NCBI GenBank assembly: GCA_035542155.1
Contig: DATKLX010000040.1
Coordinates: forward strand, 1-47,244
Direction of reading: 5' to 3'
DNA length: 47,244 bases
Source of the DNA: DATKLX01 sp035542155
Lineage (GTDB): Bacteria; Chloroflexota; Anaerolineae; Anaerolineales; Anaerolineaceae
Positions 32,374 through 40,771 of this stretch are shown one piece after another. Under the pieces are notes generated by a model. It was not told the DNA's origin, made no database searches, and saw only the letters and a program-made list of their open reading frames with translations. Each line of letters begins with the position of its first letter. Position 1 is the first letter of the stretch. The translations under genes and the position numbers were made by a program.

Positions 32374-35226
32374 ATGGACCCTGGTTCTAAAAAGGCATCC
32401 CTACCCACCGCCTGGCACACGCTTCAGGTGCATGAGATCCTCATTCAATTGGGGACATCCCAGGAGACAGGGCTCAGCGAAGCTGAAGCTGCCAGGCGGC
32501 GCAAAACAGAAGGTCCAAACGAGCTGCGCGAGCAGGTTTCGAAAAATCCGGTCGCGATCTTAATTGCCCAGCATACGCGCCCCCTGGTTCTCCTCCTGTG
32601 GGGCGCCTTTTTGATCTCCCTGATCCTCAACAATTGGATCGACGCGGGAGCGCTTTTCGGGGTGATCCTGGCCAGCACCCTCCCCGGCTTCTTCGAGGAG
32701 TCGCGCGTCGAGCGAGCGCTGGAAGCCCTAATCCAAACCTCCGCCATCCAGGCAAAGGTCCGCAGGGAGGGGCAAATCCGCGAAGTGCCCGCTGCTGAAC
32801 TGGTGCCCGGCGATATCCTCCTCCTGGAGGATGGTGACCAGGTCCCCGCCGATGCCCGCTTGCTCGGCACACTCAGTCTTCGCGTCCAGGAGGCCCCCCT
32901 CACCGGCCAGTCGCACCCTATTCCCAAGACCCCTCAGCCCATCCTCCGGGAAGCGATCCCTCCTGCGGACCGCTATAACATCGTCTATATGGGTGGGACA
33001 ATCGTCCACGGCTGGGGTGAGGCGGTGATCGTGGCGACCGGGATGAACACCGAGCTGGGACGCACCGCCAGCCTGATCCAATCCGCGGAGACCGCCGAAA
33101 CTCCCCTTCGCCGCCAGGTAAACCGGTTTTGGGGGAAAGGATCCCTGGCCGCCGGTGGGCTGGCCGCGGTGGCTTTTCTCATCGGGCTTCTGCGCGGAGA
33201 TCCGCTCCCGGTCCTCCTCCAAAACACCGTTCTGCTGGCCGTAGCGGCCCTGCCGGCAGCCTTTCCGCTCGTGCAAAACGTCGTCCTGGCACTGGCGGCC
33301 CGGCGAATGCTCCACCGGCAGGCGCTGGTCCACCGCCTCCCTGCGGTGGAAGCCTTGGGCTCGGTCAACATCATCTGCTCAGATAAAACCGGCACCCTGA
33401 CCGAAAACCACCTTACGCTCACCGTGCTGGACCTGGTCGGCCGCCCACTCGACCTGACCGAAACCCTCTCCGCCGGCAGACCGGTCCTGGACGCCCGCCA
33501 GGATCCCCTGGCGACCGAATGGCCGGGGCATCTCCTCCTCCTGGCTGCTGGGGCGCTGTGCAATACCGCCAGCCTCGAGCGCGACCCGAACAGTTCCGAC
33601 GATTACCATGCGATCGGCGATCCGACCGATGGAGCCTGGCTGGTCGCCGCTGCTCGCCTGGGGCTGTGGAAACCGCGCCTGGACCGCCTGTTTCCCCGCC
33701 TGCTGGAAGTGCCCTTTTCCACGGAACGTCGCCGGATGAGCACCATTCACCGCGTGCGCATGTCTACCCTGCACCTCTCCGAGCCAGAACGCCCCATCAC
33801 TGCCCTGTTCAAGCGCGAGCAGCCGTATATGGTCTTCTGCAAAGGTGCCCTGGACAGCCTTTTGGAAGTGTCCACACGGGTGTGGATTGATGGGAAAATC
33901 CAGCCGCTGACCGCCGAACGGCGGGCGCAGATCTGCAGCGCTCGCGACAGGCTGGCCAGAGAAGGGCTGCGGGTCCAGGCCGTGGCCTTCCGCCCGCTTG
34001 CCTCGCGTGAGACGTTCGAAGACGCGGCCTACTCCGCCTTCGAGAAGCTTCCCCCCGGTCTGCGCCATCTTCCCCGCACAAACCAGGATATCCCCAAGGC
34101 GGAGGAAATGAGCGCAGAAATGGAGCGGGATCTCATCCTCACCGGCCTGCTGGCCGTGGTCGACCCGCCCAGGCCCGAAGTCCTTCCTGCCGTCCAATCC
34201 TGCTGGCAGGCCGGAATTCGCCCGGTGATGATCACCGCCGAACACCCGGCCGACGCGGTGGAAGTTGCCCGCTCGCTGCACATCGCCAACGGCGTTCCCC
34301 CAAGGGTGCTGACCGGCGCGGAGCTCTCCCGGATGAGCAGCGCGCAGCTAGAAGCAGTCGTCGATGGGGTCTCGATCTATACCGGGGTTAATCCCGGCCA
34401 GAAGCTGGATATCGTCCACGCCCTCCAGAATCGCGGCCACATCGTCGCCATCACAGGAGATGGGATCACCGACGCCCCTGCCCTGCGGCGCAGTGACATT
34501 GGTGTGGCAATGGGCATTAACGGGACCCAGGTCTCCCGCGAAGCCGCCAACCTGGTGATCCTCGACAACAATTTCGCCACGATCGTCCGCGCGGTTGAAG
34601 AGGGCCGGCGGGTCTACGAGCAGATCCGCCTGCTCATCCGCCTGTTTTTGACCTGCAGCGCCGGGGAAGCTCTGGCCTTGCTGGCTGCCGCGCTCTTCAA
34701 CGGAACCCTTCCCTTCAATCTTCTCCAACTCCTGTGGATCAATCTGGTCGCCGTGGGTCTGCCCGGCCTTGCGCTGACCGCGCTACGCCCCGAAAAAGAC
34801 CCCATGCGCCAGCCGCCGGTCGATCCAAGAAAGAGTATTTTGAGCCGCGAGGAAACGCTCGGCGCTTTGTTCGCCGGGGTCGCGATTGGCGGAATCGCCC
34901 TCCTGACCGGATCTTACCCCCACCTGGACAGCGCCGTGCTTTTTTCGGCGTTTGTCTTTCTCCAGGCCGGTTTTAGCCTGGCGGCGTACCCGCTGCGGCG
35001 CTGGTTTTCACGTCCGCTCACTAAATCCAGCCTGGTTCTGCCCGCTGCGCTGCTCGGCGTGGTTTTCCTCCAGGTCTGCGCAGCCTTTGTGCCTCCGCTG
35101 CAAAGGATATTCGCAACCGGAGGGCTTCCTCTGGACAAATTTCTCTTCGTCCTGGCAGGCGGCGCAGCCCTGTTCCTCGCCCGCCAGGCAGGCAGGCTTG
35201 ACAGAGACCCATCCCCTGAGCTATAA
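32374..35226 (+). CDS. P-type cation-transporting ATPase with altered core motifs
   Basis: A 950-residue ATPase with the phosphorylation motif SDKTGTLTEN (Asp337), nucleotide-domain KGA (FCKGALDSLLE), DPPR and a hinge motif GDGITDAPALRRSD (Thr for the usual Asn). The N-terminal cation_ATPase_N region is present (about 15-75) and ten helices are predicted, so it looks like the P2 class. Three positions are unusual. The actuator motif reads LTGQS where TGES is normal. Helix four reads LPAAFP where Ca pumps have PEGLP. Helix six reads NLVAVGLPG where Ca pumps have NLVTDGLP. The ion is therefore unpredictable. No clear ribosome site precedes the ATG; it probably depends on the FTR1 gene upstream. 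Confidence 0.9.
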   Translation: MDPGSKKASLPTAWHTLQVHEILIQLGTSQETGLSEAEAARRRKTEGPNELREQVSKNPVAILIAQHTRPLVLLLWGAFLISLILNNWIDAGALFGVILASTLPGFFEESRVERALEALIQTSAIQAKVRREGQIREVPAAELVPGDILLLEDGDQVPADARLLGTLSLRVQEAPLTGQSHPIPKTPQPILREAIPPADRYNIVYMGGTIVHGWGEAVIVATGMNTELGRTASLIQSAETAETPLRRQVNRFWGKGSLAAGGLAAVAFLIGLLRGDPLPVLLQNTVLLAVAALPAAFPLVQNVVLALAARRMLHRQALVHRLPAVEALGSVNIICSDKTGTLTENHLTLTVLDLVGRPLDLTETLSAGRPVLDARQDPLATEWPGHLLLLAAGALCNTASLERDPNSSDDYHAIGDPTDGAWLVAAARLGLWKPRLDRLFPRLLEVPFSTERRRMSTIHRVRMSTLHLSEPERPITALFKREQPYMVFCKGALDSLLEVSTRVWIDGKIQPLTAERRAQICSARDRLAREGLRVQAVAFRPLASRETFEDAAYSAFEKLPPGLRHLPRTNQDIPKAEEMSAEMERDLILTGLLAVVDPPRPEVLPAVQSCWQAGIRPVMITAEHPADAVEVARSLHIANGVPPRVLTGAELSRMSSAQLEAVVDGVSIYTGVNPGQKLDIVHALQNRGHIVAITGDGITDAPALRRSDIGVAMGINGTQVSREAANLVILDNNFATIVRAVEEGRRVYEQIRLLIRLFLTCSAGEALALLAAALFNGTLPFNLLQLLWINLVAVGLPGLALTALRPEKDPMRQPPVDPRKSILSREETLGALFAGVAIGGIALLTGSYPHLDSAVLFSAFVFLQAGFSLAAYPLRRWFSRPLTKSSLVLPAALLGVVFLQVCAAFVPPLQRIFATGGLPLDKFLFVLAGGAALFLARQAGRLDRDPSPEL

Positions 35227-35227
35227 T
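35198..35227 (+). promoter_or_regulatory. Perfect-consensus sigma-70 promoter inside the ATPase 3' end
   Basis: TTGACA (35198-35203), an 18-base spacer and TATAAT (35222-35227). The ATPase stop codon lies within the -10 box. It would drive the isochorismatase-family gene with a leader of about 50 bases. Confidence 0.75.
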
Positions 35228-35283
35228 AGTGTAAATAATACACGAAGTGTTTGTGCTGGTTCCAGAATGGAGTATAAATAGAT

Positions 35284-35997
35284 ATGGAGACAGTTCAATT
35301 AGCGGATCAGGCTCGCCCGTTCCTCGATTACCTGCAAACCTGGATGAACGACCTCCCCACCCGGACGCTGGTCGAGGTTTTTCCCGATCCCGCCCGGGCG
35401 GCGATCCTCTCAGTGGATGTGATTAACGGCTTTTGCTATGAAGGTCCGCTCTCCAGCCCGCGGGTTGCCGGCATCGTCGATCCCATCGCCCGCCTCTTCC
35501 AGTCCGCCTGGGAGTTCGGCGTCCGCCAGATCGTCCTTACCCAGGATACCCACGATCCCGCTGCGGTGGAGTTCGCCCAGTGGCCGCCCCATTGCGTGCG
35601 CGGCACCAGCGAATCCGAGACGGTCCCCGCATTCAAAGCGCTGCCCTTCTACGACCGCATGGTGATTCTCCCCAAGAACTCGATCGATTCGGCCCTGAAC
35701 ACCGGCCTGCAGCGCTGGCTGAATGATCATCCGGATGTGCGCAATTTTGTCGTGGTCGGCGATTGCACCGACCTGTGCACCTACCAACTGGCCATGTTCC
35801 TCCGCCTGGACGCCAATGCGCGCCAACTGGAGCGCAGGGTAACCGTGATGGCCAGCGGAGTCGATACCTATGACATGCTCATTGAGACCGCCGCCCAGGT
35901 TGGCGCCATGCCTCATCCCGCCGGGCTGCTCCATCCCCTGTTCCTCTATCACATGGCGTTAAACGGGGTGGAAGTTGTCAAAGACATTTGCCCTTAA
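35284..35997 (+). CDS. Nicotinamidase/isochorismatase-family hydrolase
   Basis: A 237-residue cytoplasmic enzyme of the cysteine hydrolase fold. The catalytic Asp is in ILSVDVINGF, Lys in ILPKNSID and Cys in GDCTDLCTYQ. TQDTHD and PPHCVRGT supply the metal-side residues and the loop of nicotinamidases. The likely reaction is hydrolysis of nicotinamide to nicotinate in NAD recycling, but isochorismatase-type substrates cannot be excluded. About 35 residues precede the fold. The stop shares bases with that of the GGDEF gene on the other strand. Confidence 0.85.
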   Translation: METVQLADQARPFLDYLQTWMNDLPTRTLVEVFPDPARAAILSVDVINGFCYEGPLSSPRVAGIVDPIARLFQSAWEFGVRQIVLTQDTHDPAAVEFAQWPPHCVRGTSESETVPAFKALPFYDRMVILPKNSIDSALNTGLQRWLNDHPDVRNFVVVGDCTDLCTYQLAMFLRLDANARQLERRVTVMASGVDTYDMLIETAAQVGAMPHPAGLLHPLFLYHMALNGVEVVKDICP

Positions 35998-37931
35998 ACC
36001 TGCTGGTTCTCTTCCACGCGAACCGCGTGAGCGCGCCGCCGGTTGCGCGAATTCTTCGATTGGTACATCGCCTTATCGGCTAACTGGAGCATCTTACGCA
36101 GCGATTGGCCATTCTCCGCCGTGGCCGACCCCAGCGATAGAGAGATCTGCGCCTTGCCTTCTCCCACCTGGGCCATCGCCATCATATTGCGGATGCGCTG
36201 CACAGCGCTCTCCGCGGCCGCGACATCGGCAAAGGGCAGGACGATCCCAAACTCATCCCCACCGATCCGCGCGACCATATCCTCCACCCGGCAGGCCTGG
36301 CGCAGAATCTCGGCCGCTTTGCGCAGCAGCTCGTCGCCTGCCTGGTGGCCGTACTGGTCATTGATCTGCTTCAACCCGTCCACGTCCGCCATGATCAGGC
36401 TGATCGGGTACTGGCGGCCGTTTTCCAGCCGGTTGATCTCCTCTTCGAAATACACCCGGTTGTACAGGCCGGTGAGAATGTCGTGGCTGCTCAGGTAGCG
36501 CAGCTTTTCTTCCGCCCGGCGCTGCTCGGTGATATCGCGGAAGCTCCACACCCGGCCCACGCGTTTCTCCCCGACCCGTTGAGGGTGCGAATAGCGTTCG
36601 AACACGCGCCCGTCTTTCAATTCGAGAACGTCGTAACTTTCCGCGTCGAGCTGGTTCGATAGCTTGTTCATCAGGCGGTAAAAAGCCGCCGGGTTGACCA
36701 GTTGGTCCAGGATAAAAGCCATCAGGTTCTGCTCACTGGCCGGGTTGATCACCTCGTTCGGGATGCGCCACATTTCGAGGAACTTGCGGTTAAAGCGGAA
36801 AGAGCGGTCTTTGGCGCTGATCACCAGGATCCCGTCGGCGGTGGCTTCCAGGGTTGCTTCGAGAAGCAGGTGCGATTTTTCCAGATCGCGTTCCGAGCGT
36901 TTATGCTCGCTAATGTCGCGCAGCACCACCAGCTTTCCGGTCAGATCGTGAAACCCATCGAAGATCGGTGAAATCCGAATCTCGTAAAAAAGCTGTTCCT
37001 CGTTCGCATCGATGGAAGTCTCCAGGCGGGTTTCCTGCTGCCCGGGAAAATAGCTGACCAGGTCCGGGAACCGGGATAATACCTGGCGGTAGGAAGCCCC
37101 TGCTTTCACCCGCTGGGCCAGCCCGAGGATCTTCCTTCCGGCGGGGTTGATATCCACCAGGCAGTCTTTCTGGTCGAAGATCAGCACTCCATCGGCTATG
37201 TTCTCGACCACGATGGCCCGGGCGATGGGAAGGACATCGATCAACCGGAAGCGAAAGATCGTCAGGGCAACGATCACCCCTGAAATCGAGAAGAAGATCG
37301 GGGTGGTGTCGTAAGATGGCAGCGGCAGGAGTCGGAAGATATAGATCATATTGCTCAGCCAGGGCAGCAGGATCGCGGCGACGAGTGTAACCACCTGGCG
37401 CGAATACCACAGCGCGCCATGCGAGAAAAACTGGATCAGGTATACGGAACCCAGGAGGAGCATGGCGTAGGCGTAGACCACCCAGATCCAGTACGAGGGT
37501 CCATAATCTTGCGAGATGAACACCAGGGGGCCATCGATGGCAAGCTGTGTTCTGCTCAAAACCAGATGGTGGTAGGGATTGGTCCACAACATGACCAGGG
37601 TGATCAGCGGCAGCAGGGCGAGCAGGATCCAGTTGCGCCGCTTCAACCAGCGCGCTTTCCCCGTATACTCCGAAGCGAAGATCACCCACAAAACCGGGGT
37701 AAACACGATGAAGATATGTTCAATATTTTTCCAGGTCAGCTTGGAGGGAAGATCCACCGCAACCAGCTCGAGGATATTGGCAACCGACCACAACCCAACC
37801 GAGGCCATCATCGCGCCAAATGGTTTTGCCCCCGAAACCGAGCGCCGCTCCCAGATATACAGAGCCAGCATGCCTGACACCGCAGCCGAAATCAGTAAAG
37901 GCAGTACATATGGGGTATACACCCACTGCAT
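35994..37931 (-). CDS. 7TM-PAS-PAS-GGDEF diguanylate cyclase
   Basis: A 645-residue membrane sensor that should make cyclic di-GMP. I start at the ATG at 37929-37931, with GGGGAGGA upstream. Seven helices (about 5-225) match the histidine-kinase-type 7TM input domain. A PAS domain follows (about 230-335; VENIADGVLIFDQ), then a second (about 350-460; LEATADGILVIS). The GGDEF domain (about 475-630) has intact GGDEF and the inhibitory I-site RVED five residues ahead. No EAL domain is present. No dedicated c-di-GMP effector is adjacent. Confidence 0.93.
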   Translation of the reverse strand: MQWVYTPYVLPLLISAAVSGMLALYIWERRSVSGAKPFGAMMASVGLWSVANILELVAVDLPSKLTWKNIEHIFIVFTPVLWVIFASEYTGKARWLKRRNWILLALLPLITLVMLWTNPYHHLVLSRTQLAIDGPLVFISQDYGPSYWIWVVYAYAMLLLGSVYLIQFFSHGALWYSRQVVTLVAAILLPWLSNMIYIFRLLPLPSYDTTPIFFSISGVIVALTIFRFRLIDVLPIARAIVVENIADGVLIFDQKDCLVDINPAGRKILGLAQRVKAGASYRQVLSRFPDLVSYFPGQQETRLETSIDANEEQLFYEIRISPIFDGFHDLTGKLVVLRDISEHKRSERDLEKSHLLLEATLEATADGILVISAKDRSFRFNRKFLEMWRIPNEVINPASEQNLMAFILDQLVNPAAFYRLMNKLSNQLDAESYDVLELKDGRVFERYSHPQRVGEKRVGRVWSFRDITEQRRAEEKLRYLSSHDILTGLYNRVYFEEEINRLENGRQYPISLIMADVDGLKQINDQYGHQAGDELLRKAAEILRQACRVEDMVARIGGDEFGIVLPFADVAAAESAVQRIRNMMAMAQVGEGKAQISLSLGSATAENGQSLRKMLQLADKAMYQSKNSRNRRRAHAVRVEENQQV

Positions 37932-37969
37932 GCTTTCCTCCCCACACATTACCCCATTGGGTTCAATCG

Positions 37970-37998
37970 TTTATATTTGCACAAACCAAATGGTGCAA
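37970..37998 (-). promoter_or_regulatory. Promoter with overlapping inverted repeat for the GGDEF gene
   Basis: On the minus strand TTGCAC (37998-37993), a 17-base spacer and TATAAA (37975-37970). The -35 box and a second GTGCAA just upstream of the -10 form an inverted repeat (37977-37982 and 37993-37998), a likely repressor or activator site. Confidence 0.5.
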
Positions 37999-38172
37999 TT
38001 AGTGTACCTGATTTGAAATGGAAAAGCAATCCGGATTGAATTAAAATGGAATTAGAACGCGGAAGACGGGTTTCTCTCCTCTAAAGCTGAATCATCCTCG
38101 CGATCCGCATCGGATTAACACCTTTTTAATCCTTTTTGGACATTTCTTGGATACGCTTTTTATCAACGAATG

Positions 38173-38280
38173 TGGTAAGATTATTGTATGAGTATCGGTA
38201 CCACACCTGCCACTTCGAACAACCAGTACTGATGATGTTCGTATAAAGGTTTCTGGCTGGTCTGTCCAAGTGGGTTTTTT
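38173..38280 (+). ncRNA. Candidate short structured transcript or leader upstream of glucan phosphorylase
   Basis: An extended -10, TGGTAAGAT (38173-38181), would start transcription near 38188. From there to 38280 three pairings are visible: CCACTT (38210-38215) with AAGTGG (38268-38273), CGAACA (38216-38221) with TGTTCG (38236-38241), and loop ACCAG (38222-38226) with CTGGT (38257-38261). The last makes a pseudoknot. GTTTTTT (38274-38280) ends it like a terminator. A 14-codon frame (MSIGTTPATSNNQY) begins at 38188. It could be an attenuator for the gene at 38334 or a free small RNA; I match it to no known class. Confidence 0.45.
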
Positions 38281-38333
38281 ATTTAATTGATTCGGCCGAA
38301 TTATTAATTTTTTTAAAAGAAACGACTCAATTT

Positions 38334-40514
38334 ATGGAAAAAATCATTTCGGAAATACCCAACCATTTCAGCCTGCCCCGGCGGATTCACCGCCTGAGCG
38401 AGTTGACGTATAACCTCTGGTGGATCTGGAACCCGGACGCTCAAGCGTTGTTCTCCCAGGTCGACAAAGAGCTTTGGGAGCGCGCTTACCACAATCCGGT
38501 GTTATTCCTCCGCCAGGTCGAGCGCGCCCGTTTGAACGCAGTCACCTTTGACCGGTATTACCTCGAATATTACGACCGTGTCTTCCGCAATTTCGACGCT
38601 TATCTGGCAGAGCAGAAAACCTGGTTCAACACCACCTACCCGCAATACAGGGATTCCGTGATCGCCTACTATTCCTTTGAGTTTGGCCTGCACGAATCTT
38701 TACCGGTCTATGCGGGCGGGCTGGGCATCCTCTCCGGGGATCACCTCAAGGAGGCCAGCGACCTGGGACTGCCCATGGTGGCGGTGGGTTTCCTTTATAC
38801 ACAGGGATACTTTTCGCAGAAGATCACCGAGGATGGCTGGCAGGAAGCCCGCAACATGTACCTCAAATTCGACGAGCTTCCCATCATACCCCAGTTGACC
38901 GCTGAAGGCAAGCCGTTGATGATTTCCGTGGACCTGCCCGGGCGTAAAGTCTTTGCGCGCATCTGGAAGATACAGGTGGGGCGAGTCCCGCTCTTCCTGC
39001 TGGATACCAACATCGATGAGAACAACCCCGGGGACCGGCAGCTCACCGCCCGGCTGTACTCGAGCGACCTGGACCTGCGCATCTCCCAGGAAATCGTTCT
39101 GGGAGTGGGCGGGGTCCGGGCGCTGCGCGCCCTGGGCTACCAGCCCTCGGTCTGGCACATGAACGAAGGCCATTCGGCCTTCCTCACCCTCGAGCGAGCG
39201 CGCGAGTTCGTCAGCCAGGGGCTCACCTTCGAGCAGGCCACCGAGAAAATCCGCTCCTCGAACGTCTTCACCACGCACACCCCGGTCCCTGCCGGGAACG
39301 ACGAGTTTCCCCTCTGGCTGACCGACAAGTATTTCTCAAACCTGTGGCCCGAGCTTGGCCTCAGCCGCGACGAGTTCAACAATCTGGCCCGCAACACCCC
39401 CGCCTGGGGCGGCGAGACGTTCAGCATGCCGGTCCTGGCGCTCAAGCTCTCCGACCACCGCAATGCGGTTTCCGAGCTGCATGGGCAGGTTTCACGGAAG
39501 ATGTGGCAGTTCCTCTGGCCCGACTGCAGCGTGGACGACGTGCCGATCACTCACATCACCAACGGCGTGCACACCACCACCTGGCTGGCCCGGCGAATGC
39601 GTATGCTCTATGAGCGCTATCTTGGGGCCGACTGGATCGAGAACATCGACGACCCCAGCCTGTGGACCCAGATCGAAAACGTACCCGATGCCGAACTCTG
39701 GCTGGTCCGCAAGCACTGCAAGCGCAAGCTGGCAGCCTACATCCGCGAGCGCGCCCGCCAGCAGTGGCTGACCACCACGGTCCACCCGGTCCAGGTTGTC
39801 GCCTCGGGGGTGCTTCTCGATCCGTACATGCTGACCATCGGGTTTGCTCGCCGTTTCGCCACGTATAAGCGCGCCAACCTGATCCTGCGCAACTTCGACC
39901 GGCTGCTCAACATCCTCAACCAGCCCAACCGGCCGGTGCAGATCATTTTTGCCGGCAAGGCCCATCCCGCCGATGAGCCCGGCAAGCTCCTGATCCAGGA
40001 GGTCTACCGCGCGGTGAAGAACGCCCGCAACGGCGGTCGCCTGGTCTTCCTCGAAGATTACGACATGAACATCGCCCGCTACCTCGTCCAGGGGGTAGAT
40101 GTCTGGCTGAATACCCCGCGGCGGCCCAACGAGGCCTCCGGCACCTCCGGGCAAAAGGCAGCCATCAACGGCGTCCTCAACTTCTCCATCCTGGATGGCT
40201 GGTGGCGCGAGGGATATAACGGCCACAACGGTTGGGCGATCGGCGATGATACCGAGTACCCGGACCCTAACCAGCAGGATGATGCTGACGCCGAAAGCCT
40301 CTACGACACCCTCGAAAACGAGATTGTCCCGCTCTACTACGCTAACCGCTCGGCCGATAACCTGCCCGGGGAATGGATCGCCCGGGTGAAAGAATCGATC
40401 CGCACCCTGTCGCCGCAGTTCAGCACGAAGCGCATGGTCAAAGAATATACCACCCAGGAGTACGCGCCGGCTCTGCAGGCCGAAAAGAATGTTGAGGCCG
40501 TCAAGGCGGCCTGA
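38334..40514 (+). CDS. glgP: Alpha-glucan phosphorylase (DUF3417-type, short form)
   Basis: A 726-residue cytoplasmic enzyme that releases glucose-1-phosphate from glycogen-type glucans. It has the N-terminal DUF3417 domain (about 10-120; ELTYNLWWIWNPDA), the catalytic EFGLHESLPVYAGGLG stretch and the pyridoxal-phosphate Lys608 in SGTSGQKAAINGVLNFS. Length fits the short bacterial/archaeal class rather than the 800-850-residue GlgP/MalP type. No ribosome site is clear before the ATG. No other glycogen gene is adjacent. A terminator follows. Confidence 0.95.
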   Translation: MEKIISEIPNHFSLPRRIHRLSELTYNLWWIWNPDAQALFSQVDKELWERAYHNPVLFLRQVERARLNAVTFDRYYLEYYDRVFRNFDAYLAEQKTWFNTTYPQYRDSVIAYYSFEFGLHESLPVYAGGLGILSGDHLKEASDLGLPMVAVGFLYTQGYFSQKITEDGWQEARNMYLKFDELPIIPQLTAEGKPLMISVDLPGRKVFARIWKIQVGRVPLFLLDTNIDENNPGDRQLTARLYSSDLDLRISQEIVLGVGGVRALRALGYQPSVWHMNEGHSAFLTLERAREFVSQGLTFEQATEKIRSSNVFTTHTPVPAGNDEFPLWLTDKYFSNLWPELGLSRDEFNNLARNTPAWGGETFSMPVLALKLSDHRNAVSELHGQVSRKMWQFLWPDCSVDDVPITHITNGVHTTTWLARRMRMLYERYLGADWIENIDDPSLWTQIENVPDAELWLVRKHCKRKLAAYIRERARQQWLTTTVHPVQVVASGVLLDPYMLTIGFARRFATYKRANLILRNFDRLLNILNQPNRPVQIIFAGKAHPADEPGKLLIQEVYRAVKNARNGGRLVFLEDYDMNIARYLVQGVDVWLNTPRRPNEASGTSGQKAAINGVLNFSILDGWWREGYNGHNGWAIGDDTEYPDPNQQDDADAESLYDTLENEIVPLYYANRSADNLPGEWIARVKESIRTLSPQFSTKRMVKEYTTQEYAPALQAEKNVEAVKAA

Positions 40515-40556
40515 GCAAAGCAGTAAATTACAGTGAAGTGCAGTGAAAACCAGCAA

Positions 40557-40593
40557 ACCGGGAGCCCTTCGGAGATTTCGAAGGGCTCCCGGT
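40557..40593 (+). terminator. Intrinsic terminator after glucan phosphorylase
   Basis: Perfect 15-base arms (40557-40571 and 40579-40593) with a 7-base loop; a weak AT-rich tail follows. Confidence 0.75.
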
Positions 40594-40651
40594 ATTATAT
40601 TTATCAGGATAGGTAATTGACGGCAAGTGGAAAGTCCCGGAAAACTCGATA

Positions 40652-40660
40652 TGGTATAAT
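40652..40660 (+). promoter_or_regulatory. Extended -10 promoter for the glycosyltransferase cluster
   Basis: TGGTATAAT, a perfect extended -10, 111 bases before the ATG at 40772. No clear -35 is seen. Confidence 0.5.
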
Positions 40661-40771
40661 TTTTCAACTCAGTCTGCCATTTTTCTGGACTTCTCTTTGA
40701 TCAAATCCTTCCTCAAGACATCCTCAAACCGATTTTCGATCGCATTTAACATCTTGCAAATGGGGGAATGA

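Noticed and set aside
38161..38300. A tRNA, T-box or known riboswitch upstream of glucan phosphorylase
   Set aside because: No cloverleaf, TTCGAATC arm, T-box or other class consensus was found; kept only as an unclassified structured RNA.
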